DNA from: a bacterium
GTDB taxonomy: Bacteria > Hinthialibacterota > Hinthialibacteria > Hinthialibacterales > Hinthialibacteraceae
Direction of reading: 5' to 3'
DNA length: 64,000 bases
Assembly (NCBI GenBank): GCA_016125385.1
Contig: WGLV01000026.1
Coordinates: forward strand, 39,809-103,808
Shown: in pieces, positions 49,017 through 57,961 of the stretch
Layout: each line of letters begins with the position of its first letter
How positions within the stretch are numbered: the first letter of the stretch is position 1
Translations under genes and position numbers: made by a program
The notes under the pieces: generated by a model
Databases searched by the model: none
Told to the model about the DNA's origin: nothing
What the model saw: the letters and a program-made list of their open reading frames with translations, nothing else

Positions 49017-50366
49017 TCAGCGGATATCGTCGCCGAGGCCGTGATCGTCTCGCTGGTTGGGCCCCTTGCTGCGTACGCCCACGTATTCCTTGTCGCCGTC
49101 GGTGAAGCGTTCGAACACAAAGGGGCTTCCCCAGGTATCGCGGCGTGGAAGATCGGGCGAAATGTACGGGCCATTCCAGCCGGGCACATCGAACGAGCGA
49201 TCCAGCGCGGCGAGGCCCATCTCGGCGGAGGGGAGTTTTCCGGTATCGAATTTGTAGCGCTCCAACGCCTTGTCGTACTCGGCCATGATCTCGCCCAGCG
49301 TCAGGCTCATCGGCGGATACGCCACCGACAGGTCGATCGGAACCGCCCAGGGGTGCATGGCGGGCAAGATGCCGAACGGAGGATAGCGCATCAGCGGCGG
49401 CAACTCGTATTCCAGCTCCAGGCCGAGTTCTTCGGGTTTCCACTCATCCCACGTCTGATAGATTTCAGCCAGCTGCGCCGCGCGGGGCATATCCTGCAGC
49501 GCCAGGTCGCCCGAGCTGGGTGAAACCAGCGCGCTCTGGCCGGGCGAGACGCGGTATGAAGAGCGTCCCCGCCAGAAGTTGAGATCGTTTTTACCTTCGA
49601 CGTAGGTGATCAGCACGCCGCCGGTGACGGGCGTCGCTTCGGTAAAGATCAACCCGTTCTGCAACACCGTCTGCACGGTATTGATGTTCATGATGACGCG
49701 GCGCCACTCCGATTTGGATTCACCGATCTGAAACCACGCCGCGCCGTGATTGAGGCGGATCTTCATGCGGTAATTCTGCACGGATCGATCCCACGTCAGC
49801 TGGTCGAAGCGAATCTGCGAACCGCCTTCGAGACCGATGCGGCCCAGTTTTTCGATGCGCAGGGTGACGCGCGAGTTTCCCGACACCTGAATGATCTCGT
49901 TCTTGGGAACCTCGTCGCCTTCAGCCAGCGCCCGGCGGGAAGCGGAGTTCATCACCTGATTCGAGCCATACGAGTACGCCCAGCCGCGAATGGAATCCAC
50001 CTTCATCACCACGTCCTGATCGGTGGGTTTGGGCGAATCGTCGGGCGGCGCTTCCTGTTCTTCATTCGGGAGAATATAGCCGATTTCAATCAGGCGCTTG
50101 ATCAACGCTTCATCGGTGGGGACGGCTTCAGGCGCGTCGCCGGTGTCTTCGATTTTTTCTATGGCGGCTCGTTTGAGCCAGACCATCGAGTTATTCACCC
50201 GGACCCGGATGTATTCGTCGGTTTTCTGTTCATCGGGAGACGACAACACTTCACAACGCAGGCGGCCGCCGTCTTTCAGCGTGATGATGTCAGACCATGC
50301 GGCGCCCGGAATCAGGCTCAGCGCCGCCACGATCGAAAAACAGGCCGCCAGAATGCGCCGCTTCAT
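49017..50366 (-). CDS. FecR-domain protein fused to a GspG-like pseudopilin C-terminal domain
   Basis: 449 residues. A signal peptide (cleavage near A-W-S-D, residue 25) is followed by a small beta domain (I-I-T-L-K-D-G-G-R-L-R-C near 27-38), a FecR-like beta region (about 115-290; S-R-V-T-L-R-I, G-L-E-G-G-S-Q-I-R-F) and a C-terminal GspG domain (about 355-447): Y-K-F-D-T-G-K-L-P-S-A-E-M-G-L, D-T-W-G-S-P-F, G-L-G-D-D-I. The GspG piece lacks its own alpha-1 helix. It overlaps larB by 4 bp. Role unknown; attachment to a secretion pseudopilus is inference. Confidence 0.75.
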   Translation of the reverse strand: MKRRILAACFSIVAALSLIPGAAWSDIITLKDGGRLRCEVLSSPDEQKTDEYIRVRVNNSMVWLKRAAIEKIEDTGDAPEAVPTDEALIKRLIEIGYILPNEEQEAPPDDSPKPTDQDVVMKVDSIRGWAYSYGSNQVMNSASRRALAEGDEVPKNEIIQVSGNSRVTLRIEKLGRIGLEGGSQIRFDQLTWDRSVQNYRMKIRLNHGAAWFQIGESKSEWRRVIMNINTVQTVLQNGLIFTEATPVTGGVLITYVEGKNDLNFWRGRSSYRVSPGQSALVSPSSGDLALQDMPRAAQLAEIYQTWDEWKPEELGLELEYELPPLMRYPPFGILPAMHPWAVPIDLSVAYPPMSLTLGEIMAEYDKALERYKFDTGKLPSAEMGLAALDRSFDVPGWNGPYISPDLPRRDTWGSPFVFERFTDGDKEYVGVRSKGPNQRDDHGLGDDIR

Positions 50367-51148
50367 ATCGTCTTCCCTTCGCGCGGGCAGGGCTTTTTGT
50401 GCAAACGGCGATTGATGACGCTGGCGGCGAAGCCGGCGCCGAAGCCGTTATCGATGTTGACCACCGTCACCCCCGCGCTGCAACTGTTGAGCATGGTCAA
50501 CAGGGCTGAAACGCCGCCGAAGCTGGCGCCGTATCCCACGCTGGTCGGAACGCCAATCACCGGCGAATCGACCAGGCCGCCGACCACGCTGGCCAGCGCG
50601 CCTTCCATGCCCGCCACCACGATCACCACATCGGCCGCGCGTAACAGGTCGAGCCGGCCGAGCAGGCGGTGAATGCCCGCCACGCCCACGTCATACAGCG
50701 TCCGCACGTTAGACCCGGTAAAGCGGGCGGTGATGGCCGCTTCTTCCGCCACCGGCAGATCGGAGGTTCCGGCGCACACCACCAGCACATCGCCCACGCC
50801 TTCCTCTAGTTTGTCTTCGCCCAGCGTGAACACGCGGGCGCGATCGTGCGCGACCCCTTCGGGAAATACTTCCTGAAGGCGGGCGAGCGCCTCCGGACTG
50901 ACCCGCGTGGCCAGCACGGGCTGTTCGCGGTTCTGGATGCGCTGCATGATGGCGACGATTTCGTCAATGGTTTTATTCTGGCCGAAGACGACCTCCGGCA
51001 TGCCTTGGCGCAAGGCGCGATGATGATCGATATTGGCGAACCCCAGGTCTTCATACGGCAGGTCGCGCAACATCTCCACAGCGGCGTCGACCGGCGTCTC
51101 GCCGCGCTGGATGGATTCAAGCAGTTCACGTATTCGTTTGGGATGCAT
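50363..51148 (-). CDS. larB: Nickel-pincer cofactor biosynthesis protein LarB
   Basis: 261 residues. C-terminal AIR-carboxylase-like fold: V-C-A-G-T-S-D-L-P-V-A-E-E-A near 120-135, V-A-G-M-E-G-A-L-A-S-V-V-G-G near 175-188, G-V-P-T-S-V-G-Y-G-A near 196-205. LarB carboxylates and hydrolyses nicotinate adenine dinucleotide in the first step to the nickel-pincer cofactor. larC and larE are not in the window. Its stop overlaps the FecR-GspG start. cbiM 5 kb away could supply the metal. Confidence 0.9.
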   Translation of the reverse strand: MHPKRIRELLESIQRGETPVDAAVEMLRDLPYEDLGFANIDHHRALRQGMPEVVFGQNKTIDEIVAIMQRIQNREQPVLATRVSPEALARLQEVFPEGVAHDRARVFTLGEDKLEEGVGDVLVVCAGTSDLPVAEEAAITARFTGSNVRTLYDVGVAGIHRLLGRLDLLRAADVVIVVAGMEGALASVVGGLVDSPVIGVPTSVGYGASFGGVSALLTMLNSCSAGVTVVNIDNGFGAGFAASVINRRLHKKPCPREGKTI

Positions 51149-51294
51149 ATTTTATCGCCACAGTTCCATTCAAATCCAACGAGGCGCACATCACGACGAC
51201 ACGCAACCCTCGCCGATCCAGTCAAACGGAAATTCGCGCTTCATTCTTTAAGGGTATCGCAAAACCCCGGGCAAGACCAAGTCATCGATCCGTT

Positions 51295-52899
51295 TTACGA
51301 CTGACTGGCCTCGGAGATCTTATCCTGCAACTCGTTCGCCTCGGGATGATCGGGCGAAATTTTGAGTACGCGATCCAGCTCGCGCCGGGCTTCTTCATAA
51401 TTATTCTTGCTGATGTCGTCTTTGACGGTCAACAGCATGAGCGCGATTTTTCGCTTCTGTTCCTGCGCCTGCGAGATCAGGCGGTCGGCGTCGCGGGTCA
51501 GGCTTGAGTCTTCAGACGCGAGCTGTTTCACCCGCTCCGCGTGTTCGATCGCGTCGTCGAACGAACCCTTGCGGAATAAATCATTCGCCTGACCCATGTT
51601 TTTCACCGCGTAATCATGGCGCTTTTCAACCCGCTGTTCGGCGCGGTTTTGCGCCTCTTCCCGGCGGATCTCCTGTTCAAGCGGATCGCTGAGAATATCT
51701 TTCAACTCGCTCTGCAGATACAACGCGGCGCCATGCTCAGGCGCGCGTGCGAGCGCTGACTCGATGTTCTGCATGGCGAGTTCGAATTTGTTGGCCTCGA
51801 TGTTTTTGACCGCTTCTACCACCAGCCCATTGGCGTAGGCGGCATCATCGATCGTGCGCTGCATGGAGGCGATCTCATCGCGCAGTTTGCGGTTTTCATC
51901 ACGCAGGGCTTCGATGTTCTGATCGTACGAATCGCGAATCGATTGCACCTGCGTTTCGCTGTTCTGCTGAATCTGTTTGACGTTCTGTTCGCTTTGCGCG
52001 ACGAGGTCTTTGTAATTCTGCAACTGGCCCTGAGTCAACTGAATGGTCTGCTGAGCGTCGGCCAGTTGTTTTTCGATGCTCTGAATCTTGGCGTCGCGGG
52101 CGTTGACTTCGGCCTGAAGCGCATTGATTTTCTGAACCTCGCGCTGCAGCGCCGCGTTTTCATTTTGCGTCTTGGTGAGTTCTTCACGGAAACTGTCGCG
52201 CTCTTTATTGCGCAATTCGGTGATGCGCTCCAGTTGTGACTGGCGCGTATCGGCGAGGGTTTCAAGCTGGGTCTGCTTCTGCAGCATCGCCTCAAGCCCG
52301 CCCTCGGGGAATTTGTCGTTGATGGCGTCGAGTTTGGCTTGAACCTGAACCAGCTGGGTGTTCAGCGCGTCCTGGGTTTCTTTGGCGAGCGTAACCTGTT
52401 CGACGTAGTCGTCGATCATGCGGTTTTTGGTCCAGAGACGGACGCCGAAGTAGCATGTAATGAGAAAGAAAAATACGGCGGCGGCGACGGCGCCGATCGC
52501 GGTCAGTTTGAGCGGACGGCGGCGCTCTTCCTCCGCCGCCTCGGCTTCCATACCGCGCGCTTTTTCGATGTTTTTAAACGCCTTCTCCGCCTCGGGGTCA
52601 AGCGCGAGGGTGCGCTCCCACGCGCGCATGGCCTCGCTGTACAGGCCTTTTTGCGCCTGAATGGTGCCGAGCAGGTTGTGATACTGGGGATTCTCGGTAT
52701 TCAACGCCAGCGCGGCTTCAAGCCGGCCGAGCGCTTCATCGAGTTTTCCGCCGTGCGCGAGCGCCAGCGCTTCATTGTAATGGCTGTTGGCGGAATCGAT
52801 CACGCTCTTGACGGCGGAAAGATCGGCGTTGCATTGCTCGCAAACCTGGGCTTCAACCGGGTTCGCGGCGCCGCAATCCGGACAAATCAATGCGTCCAT
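51295..52899 (-). CDS. Zinc-ribbon, TPR, transmembrane and coiled-coil protein
   Basis: 534 residues from ATG 52899. Order: zinc ribbon C-P-D-C-G-A-A-N with C-E-Q-C (about 6-24), two or three TPRs (about 35-115), one transmembrane helix near 135-158 (A-I-G-A-V-A-A-A-V-F-F-F-L), a long coiled coil (about 165-350, heptads of Gln/Glu/Lys/Leu) and TPR-like repeats to the end. Cytosolic zinc/TPR part and extracytoplasmic coil are likely. Function unknown. It lies downstream of the chaperone terminator. Confidence 0.72.
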   Translation of the reverse strand: MDALICPDCGAANPVEAQVCEQCNADLSAVKSVIDSANSHYNEALALAHGGKLDEALGRLEAALALNTENPQYHNLLGTIQAQKGLYSEAMRAWERTLALDPEAEKAFKNIEKARGMEAEAAEEERRRPLKLTAIGAVAAAVFFFLITCYFGVRLWTKNRMIDDYVEQVTLAKETQDALNTQLVQVQAKLDAINDKFPEGGLEAMLQKQTQLETLADTRQSQLERITELRNKERDSFREELTKTQNENAALQREVQKINALQAEVNARDAKIQSIEKQLADAQQTIQLTQGQLQNYKDLVAQSEQNVKQIQQNSETQVQSIRDSYDQNIEALRDENRKLRDEIASMQRTIDDAAYANGLVVEAVKNIEANKFELAMQNIESALARAPEHGAALYLQSELKDILSDPLEQEIRREEAQNRAEQRVEKRHDYAVKNMGQANDLFRKGSFDDAIEHAERVKQLASEDSSLTRDADRLISQAQEQKRKIALMLLTVKDDISKNNYEEARRELDRVLKISPDHPEANELQDKISEASQS

Positions 52900-53098
52900 A
52901 ACTGACTCCTTCAAAATCGGCGCGAACCGGGACGCGCCGGGGCGATTCAATTTTTCGCTCATCCGAGGCGAGCGCGACCCTTATTGTATCGTCAAACCCG
53001 CACGATTGGGCAGGGTTATACGCCCGTATTGAGAATAACGGGCGGGCCTTCACGCTGGTTATAACCGATTCGATTCCACTCCAACAGAAATCAGGCCA

Positions 53099-53133
53099 TA
53101 AAAACAAAGAAGACGGCGCGGGGCCGTCTTCTT
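53099..53133 (-). terminator. Rho-independent terminator of the chaperone operon
   Basis: Minus strand AAGAAGACGGC pairs with GCCGTCTTCTT (stem arms 53107-53117 and 53123-53133, loop of 5), followed by TTTGTTTTT. Confidence 0.9.
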
Positions 53134-53162
53134 GATCATCGGGATTGAATCAAACCGCGCGA

Positions 53163-54917
53163 TCAATAATCGGCGGTTTCATACTTGGCCAGCATATCGG
53201 AGAGCAGGCCGAGTTTTTCCTGAACCGAATCTTCATCCTGATTGGCGCGGGCGGTCTCGAGATCGCTGAGCACCTGCATGGCTTCTTCCGCCATCGGGTC
53301 GTCGGATTCGGAGAAGACGCGTTTGGCGCGGAAAACCAGACTGTCGACCTCGTTCGCCATATCCTGCTGTTTGCGATCGGCGAGCTGGCGGGCGATGCGT
53401 TCCTGCGCCTCGCGTTTGAGACGGCCCACCTCGTCGTCGCTGAGGCGGTTATCGGTCGCCATAACGGTAACGCTGACCTCTTTGTTGGTGGTGAGGTCTT
53501 TGGCGGTCGCTTCGAGAATGCGGTCCTGATTGAGGCGGAAGGTCACCTCGATTCGCGGCACGCCGCGTGGCGAAGGCGGAATATCGTCGATGCGCAGCAT
53601 GTCGAGAAACGTGTTCGACGACGCGACGTTTTCTTCACCTTCATAAATCGGAAAGCTGATGGCGCTCTGGAAGTCGCGCGTGGTGGTGAACAGGTCTTTG
53701 GCTTCGGTCGGGTAGGTCGAGTTGCGCTCGATCAATACGCCGTAACGGTCTTCAGCCAGACCGACGCCCAGTGAAAACGGCGTCAAGTGGACGATGACCG
53801 GGCCTTCTTTGTTGACCTTGTCGCCGGCGGTTTCCTGCATCTCGTCGTCAAGCGGCGCGAGAATCGAGGCCTGAACGGCGGCGCCGAGCGCGACGCATTC
53901 ATCCGGGCTGACGTCTTTGCGCGGCTCTTTGTTGACGATGCGGCGCACCGTCTGCTGAACGGCGGGGATGCGCGTACTACCGCCCACCAGCAGAACGTTG
54001 GAGATGTCTTCCGGCGAAAGCCCCGCGTCCTGAATGGCGTCGAGCGTGGGCTGAACCGTCATTTCAACGAGGTCGTGAATAAGCGCTTCAAGCGTGGCGC
54101 GGGTGAGTTCCTGAGCGAGAGTGACGGGGCCTTTGTCGGTCATCGCGATGGCTTCGACGATGACTTCGGTTTTGGTGACGCCGGAGAGCTCGATCTTGGC
54201 TTCCTGCGCGGCCTCGCGCAGGCGGAACATCGCGCGGCGGTCCTGAGAAAGATCGATGCCTTCTTTGTTCTTGAACTCTTCAAGCAGGTGTTCGACGACG
54301 CGCTGGTCGAAGTCGTCGCCGCCGAGGTGGTTGTTACCCTTGATCGACAGAACCTGAAAAACGCCTTCCACCATTTCGATGATGGAGACGTCGAAGGTTC
54401 CACCGCCGAGGTCATAAACCATCAGGATCTGATCGTTTTCACGCTCAAGACCGTATGAGATGGCGGCGGCGGTCGGTTCGTCGATGATGCGGCGGACGAT
54501 GAAGCCGGCGATTTCACCCGCGTCGCGGGTCGCCTGCCGCTGGGCGTCGGTGAAGTAGGCGGGAACGGTAATAACCGCCTGAGCGCACTCTTCGCCAAGA
54601 AACTGTTCAGCGTCGGCTTTCAGTTTTTGCAGGATGCAGGAGGAAATTTCCTGGGGCGTATGATCGACTTCGTCGATTTTGACTCGGTACGCGGTACCCA
54701 TGTGACGCTTGATGGAATACACCGAGCGGTCGGGGCTCATACCGGCGGCGCGCCTCGCTTTTTTACCCACGAGGACGGAGCCGTCATCCTGATAGTACAC
54801 AATGGACGGAGTGATTCGATCGCCGACGTCATTGGGAATAATCGTCGGCTTATCACCCGCCATGTACGCCACAACGGAGTTCGTCGTACCCAAGTCGATG
54901 CCCAAAATCCTAGCCAT
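53163..54917 (-). CDS. Hsp70-family chaperone (DnaK-like)
   Basis: 584 residues, shorter than the usual 630 or so. The ATPase motifs are intact: G-I-D-L-G-T-T-N-S near 5-13, R-I-I-D-E-P-T-A-A-A near 140-150, Y-D-L-G-G-G-T-F-D near 167-176, L-V-G-G-S-T-R-I-P near 307-315. The substrate-binding beta domain follows, but the helical lid is short and the C-terminal end (T-A-D-Y) lacks the usual Gly-rich, EEVD-like tail. It is downstream of the GrpE-like and J-like genes. It may be a second, specialised Hsp70 in the cell. Confidence 0.92.
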   Translation of the reverse strand: MARILGIDLGTTNSVVAYMAGDKPTIIPNDVGDRITPSIVYYQDDGSVLVGKKARRAAGMSPDRSVYSIKRHMGTAYRVKIDEVDHTPQEISSCILQKLKADAEQFLGEECAQAVITVPAYFTDAQRQATRDAGEIAGFIVRRIIDEPTAAAISYGLERENDQILMVYDLGGGTFDVSIIEMVEGVFQVLSIKGNNHLGGDDFDQRVVEHLLEEFKNKEGIDLSQDRRAMFRLREAAQEAKIELSGVTKTEVIVEAIAMTDKGPVTLAQELTRATLEALIHDLVEMTVQPTLDAIQDAGLSPEDISNVLLVGGSTRIPAVQQTVRRIVNKEPRKDVSPDECVALGAAVQASILAPLDDEMQETAGDKVNKEGPVIVHLTPFSLGVGLAEDRYGVLIERNSTYPTEAKDLFTTTRDFQSAISFPIYEGEENVASSNTFLDMLRIDDIPPSPRGVPRIEVTFRLNQDRILEATAKDLTTNKEVSVTVMATDNRLSDDEVGRLKREAQERIARQLADRKQQDMANEVDSLVFRAKRVFSESDDPMAEEAMQVLSDLETARANQDEDSVQEKLGLLSDMLAKYETADY

Positions 54918-55082
54918 CTATTCTTTCTTCCTCCGACGTCTAACAAACTGTCGGCCTAGATATATCAACATTTGTTGAAATTGTCGAATTCATCCGGCCT
55001 GCAACCAAGCCGCGTTTCCCATTCAAGCGCCCAAGGTTGGGCGCGATCACAAGGCCCGCGCGGCGGAAAACGGCGCTGTAAA

Positions 55083-55613
55083 TTACGTATTCTTCGCAAT
55101 GATGACTTTAGCGTCGCGCAGGACGCGATTGCCGTACCGGTATCCTTTCACGACTTCTTCAAGGATCGTTCGATCCGGCAGATCGGGAGCCGTCCGGGCG
55201 TCAATCACCTCATGAATCGAGAGATCGAGCAACCGGCCCTCCGATTCTACCGCAACCAGCCCTTCTTTTTCTAGAGCCGAAAGCAGTCTGCGGTAGAGCG
55301 TCTCCAGAGTCTTCAGCCAGTTCGAAACGGTTTCATTCGTTTCGGTCTGGCTGGTATGCGCATACTTAAAGATATTGTCAAACCCATCCAGGATGGGCAA
55401 TATCCGGCGAAAAAAATCTTCTTTATTCTTATTCAGTTCCGTTCCGGAACCGGCCGCTCGCACGTTGTCATGCGCTGGCGGCGTTTTTTTTTGCCGGTAC
55501 ATGAGGCGCAACGCGTCAGTCCGGGTCTCGCTGTAGGTCTCGATCGGAAGATTATCGATGGGGAAGGCTTCACGCGGGCTTGAGAAAGCCACGCGTTTGA
55601 GCCATCGGATCAT
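55083..55613 (-). CDS. GrpE-like nucleotide exchange factor
   Basis: 176 residues. The C-terminal half has the GrpE signature L-E-E-V-V-K-G-Y-R-Y-G-N-R-V-L-R-D-A-K-V, preceded by a helix with I-L-P-I-L-D-G-F-D-N-I-F. GrpE releases ADP from Hsp70. The N-terminal 60 residues are unlike classical GrpE. It overlaps the J-like gene by 4 bp (55610-55613) and lies 165 bp before the Hsp70; no feature was noted in that gap. Confidence 0.83.
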   Translation of the reverse strand: MIRWLKRVAFSSPREAFPIDNLPIETYSETRTDALRLMYRQKKTPPAHDNVRAAGSGTELNKNKEDFFRRILPILDGFDNIFKYAHTSQTETNETVSNWLKTLETLYRRLLSALEKEGLVAVESEGRLLDLSIHEVIDARTAPDLPDRTILEEVVKGYRYGNRVLRDAKVIIAKNT

Positions 55614-56890
55614 CGCAATCCTCCAAGACGTTTGGCTTCTCTGACGCCCTGCCGGGCGACTTTGTGGCGCGGGTCGTTTTCAAGTATTTTCTGATACTCG
55701 GCGACGGCGGAGGTGAAGTTGCGCATTTTGAAGTAGGCTTCCGCCAGATTCACGCGAATTTCAACGTTGCCAGGCTCATATTTGAGCGCATTTTTGAACT
55801 GAACCAGCGCCTGATTGTGGATCCCCTGATCCATCAGGCGTTTACCGAAGATCGTATACCCCCGGACAAGGTGGTCGAGAACCGACTGTTTGCCGGGCGC
55901 GAGTTTCAGCGCATGGTTCCAGGTCTGGAACGCTTTGTGATGCTGATTGGTATTCAGAAACGCCCAGCCAAGCTGGCAGAGCACATCGAGATCGTTGGGG
56001 TGGTCCTGACGGGCCTGATCGAGCGCCTCAAGCGCGCGCGCCCAGTTGCCCTGTTTAATGCAGGCGTAGCCGAGTTCTTTGGCGTTGGCGGCGTTGATCG
56101 GGCCTGATTCGCCGTCGCTTCCCTTGCCTTCCAGAAAGCGCCCGCCGGTATATTTATGACAGGCGATGGTCCACGCCTTCAGATATTCATTATTGGGGTC
56201 TTTTTTGAGTTCCTGCTTGACCCACTGAATCGCTTTTTCCCAATTTTCGCGGCTCTCGTCTTTTTTGCCCTGTTTTTCCTGAGCCAGCGCCAGATTTTTA
56301 AAGACCGCGCCGTTTTCCACGCCTTCTTCCAGCATTTTAAGCAGAAGGGTTTCGGCGTCGGCGTATTGCCCTTCGATGGCGAGGTCGTAGGCTTCCTGCC
56401 AGGTTGAATACGTGATGTTTTCGCGGGTTTCAGCGTCTTCCGGATACATCCGGAGAATTTTGTCCCAGGTTTTCTGGGCTTCTTCGAAGTTTCCGTGAAT
56501 GCAGTGATAGAGCGCGACGCCGCGCAACAGATGAAGCGCTTTTGCTTTCTGATCTTCATCGAGCTCGTCGAGTTCTTTATCGCCGCAGAGGGCTTTCATC
56601 TCCTGCTTCAGCTTGAATTGAGAGATGGAGTGAGCGTCGGTCTGAGAGTAATCGCTGTATGAATAGGGCGGCGGCGAAGTAAAGTTTTCGACGTCGAAAG
56701 CGGCGCGGGTCTCCGCATCGCGCAACACGTCGTACGCTTTGCGGATTTCGGTGAATTCCTGAGGATAATATTCGGGATTGTACTGTTTGGTCAGATGAAA
56801 ATAATGAGCCTTGATGGTCTCATCATCAGACCAATGATTGATTTTCAGGACTTCATACGGAGAACGGTTCAGTGTGTTCGCAGTATCCAC
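55610..56890 (-). CDS. J-domain-like protein with TPR repeats, lacking the HPD motif
   Basis: 426 residues from GTG 56890. The N-terminal 65 residues align with a J domain (S-P-Y-E-V-L, helix II I-K-A-H-Y-F-H-L-T-K-Q-Y, then I-R-K-A-Y-D-V-L-R-D-A-E-T-R-A-A-F-D), but the catalytic H-P-D is N-P-E. About eight TPRs follow (for example near 180-215, 290-325, 355-395). It heads an operon with GrpE-like and Hsp70 genes. It may deliver clients to Hsp70 without stimulating ATPase in the usual way. Confidence 0.78.
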   Translation of the reverse strand: MDTANTLNRSPYEVLKINHWSDDETIKAHYFHLTKQYNPEYYPQEFTEIRKAYDVLRDAETRAAFDVENFTSPPPYSYSDYSQTDAHSISQFKLKQEMKALCGDKELDELDEDQKAKALHLLRGVALYHCIHGNFEEAQKTWDKILRMYPEDAETRENITYSTWQEAYDLAIEGQYADAETLLLKMLEEGVENGAVFKNLALAQEKQGKKDESRENWEKAIQWVKQELKKDPNNEYLKAWTIACHKYTGGRFLEGKGSDGESGPINAANAKELGYACIKQGNWARALEALDQARQDHPNDLDVLCQLGWAFLNTNQHHKAFQTWNHALKLAPGKQSVLDHLVRGYTIFGKRLMDQGIHNQALVQFKNALKYEPGNVEIRVNLAEAYFKMRNFTSAVAEYQKILENDPRHKVARQGVREAKRLGGLR

Positions 56891-56915
56891 AATCCACTTT
56901 TTTATGATTCAAAAG

Positions 56916-56957
56916 ATTTTAGTAAGGCCTGTTTTCAGAATCAATTCCGAAAACAGG
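56916..56957 (-). promoter_or_regulatory. Promoter with overlapping inverted repeat before the chaperone operon
   Basis: Minus strand: TTGATT (56939-56944), 17 bp, TAAAAT (56916-56921). A perfect 9-bp inverted repeat, CCTGTTTTC and GAAAACAGG (56928-56936 and 56949-56957, 12-bp spacer), has one arm in the promoter spacer and one just upstream of the -35. It is not the CIRCE sequence. It is probably an operator for an unidentified repressor. Confidence 0.5.
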
Positions 56958-57381
56958 TCGTTTGATTCATGCTTTCATCATGAGCGTTTCGCGTTCGCCA
57001 ACTGGCCCATTCAAAAAAATAAAGGGATAAAACGGCGATATCCTGTATCCAAAAACAAGTCAGAGCCGGTGCATTGTAATGAAGGTTTCACGCAAGAGCA
57101 AGTGAAGCCCGATGGACCGGCGGGCCGAATTTCCATTGTAACAAAAATAAAACCGCACGGAAGACGGAGAGCGGTTATGGGAATAATTTAAGCGAACATG
57201 CTACGCTCACTTAACTTACAGCGCCTGAAACATCCGCGGACACTCTCACGGCGGAGTGGAAGCCCGTCATGATCCACGCCTCGGATTTTCAGGTTGAAAT
57301 ACGCTATAGTAGAGGTATCACGCCCGGCGGAAGCCGTCGAGCGGAAAATGCTGAATCGACTCGTTTTTCGTATATAAAACC
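56958..57381. other. Intergenic stretch without a recognised gene
   Basis: About 424 bases between divergent genes. No coding frame with normal codon use was seen; short frames overlap without a ribosome site. It may carry the promoter of the gene at 57382. Confidence 0.5.
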
Positions 57382-57957
57382 ATGATTTCCCTGCCTCTGA
57401 GCGAATACCGGCGCATGATCGAAACCCACCCGGTCCTGTTGCTTTCATCGCGCCGCAAGCGATCGAACACGCTGGCGCCCGTCACCTGGTACATGCCGCT
57501 GGGCATGGATCCGCCTATGCTGTCAATCTCGTTGAAACCGAGCTCGCAGAGTTATCATTACATCCGCGAATCGGGCGATTTTATTCTGGGCGTCCCCGGC
57601 GAAGGCATGATCAAGGCGGTCCATTTCTGCGGGATTCACTCGGGCCGCGACATCGACAAACTGCTCCATCTCAACCTGTCGGCCATGAGGGCGAAAACGG
57701 TCAGCCCGCTGATGGTGATGGAGTGCATGGGACAGATCGAGTGCCGGGTGAGAGACATATACGTGGATGGCCCTCGCCCTGTTATCACCGCTGAAGTCAT
57801 GTGGGTAGGGGCGTATGAGCGGTATTATGAAGACGGCTGGCGTCCGCTGGCGCGGCTGGTGTATTACGCGGGCGGCGCCCGCTACCGCGTGGGCCAGCAA
57901 ACCATCGACATGAGCGCCATGTTGCCCGGCTACGTTCCGCCCAACTCGATTGGATGA
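57382..57957 (+). CDS. Flavin reductase-like (FMN-binding split barrel) protein
   Basis: 191 residues. The split-barrel pattern of flavin reductase-like proteins is visible: P-V-L-L-L-S-S-R near 17-24, N-T-L-A-P-V-T-W-Y-M-P near 29-39 (FMN phosphate region), G-D-F-I-L-G-V-P near 65-72 and I-E-C-R-V near 118. It probably binds FMN and may reduce it or act as a sensor. A short overlap or abutment links it to the PIN gene. Confidence 0.75.
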   Translation: MISLPLSEYRRMIETHPVLLLSSRRKRSNTLAPVTWYMPLGMDPPMLSISLKPSSQSYHYIRESGDFILGVPGEGMIKAVHFCGIHSGRDIDKLLHLNLSAMRAKTVSPLMVMECMGQIECRVRDIYVDGPRPVITAEVMWVGAYERYYEDGWRPLARLVYYAGGARYRVGQQTIDMSAMLPGYVPPNSIG

Positions 57958-57961
57958 CGCG

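Noticed and set aside
48904..49443. Upstream extension of the sugar isomerase-like gene to 49443
   Set aside because: It overlaps the FecR-GspG gene, looks Arg-rich and lacks a ribosome site, whereas ATG 48903 starts a clean signal peptide.
56891..57381. CIRCE or HrcA-type operator before the chaperone operon
   Set aside because: TTAGCACTC and GAGTGCTAA half-sites are absent; a different repeat is present.
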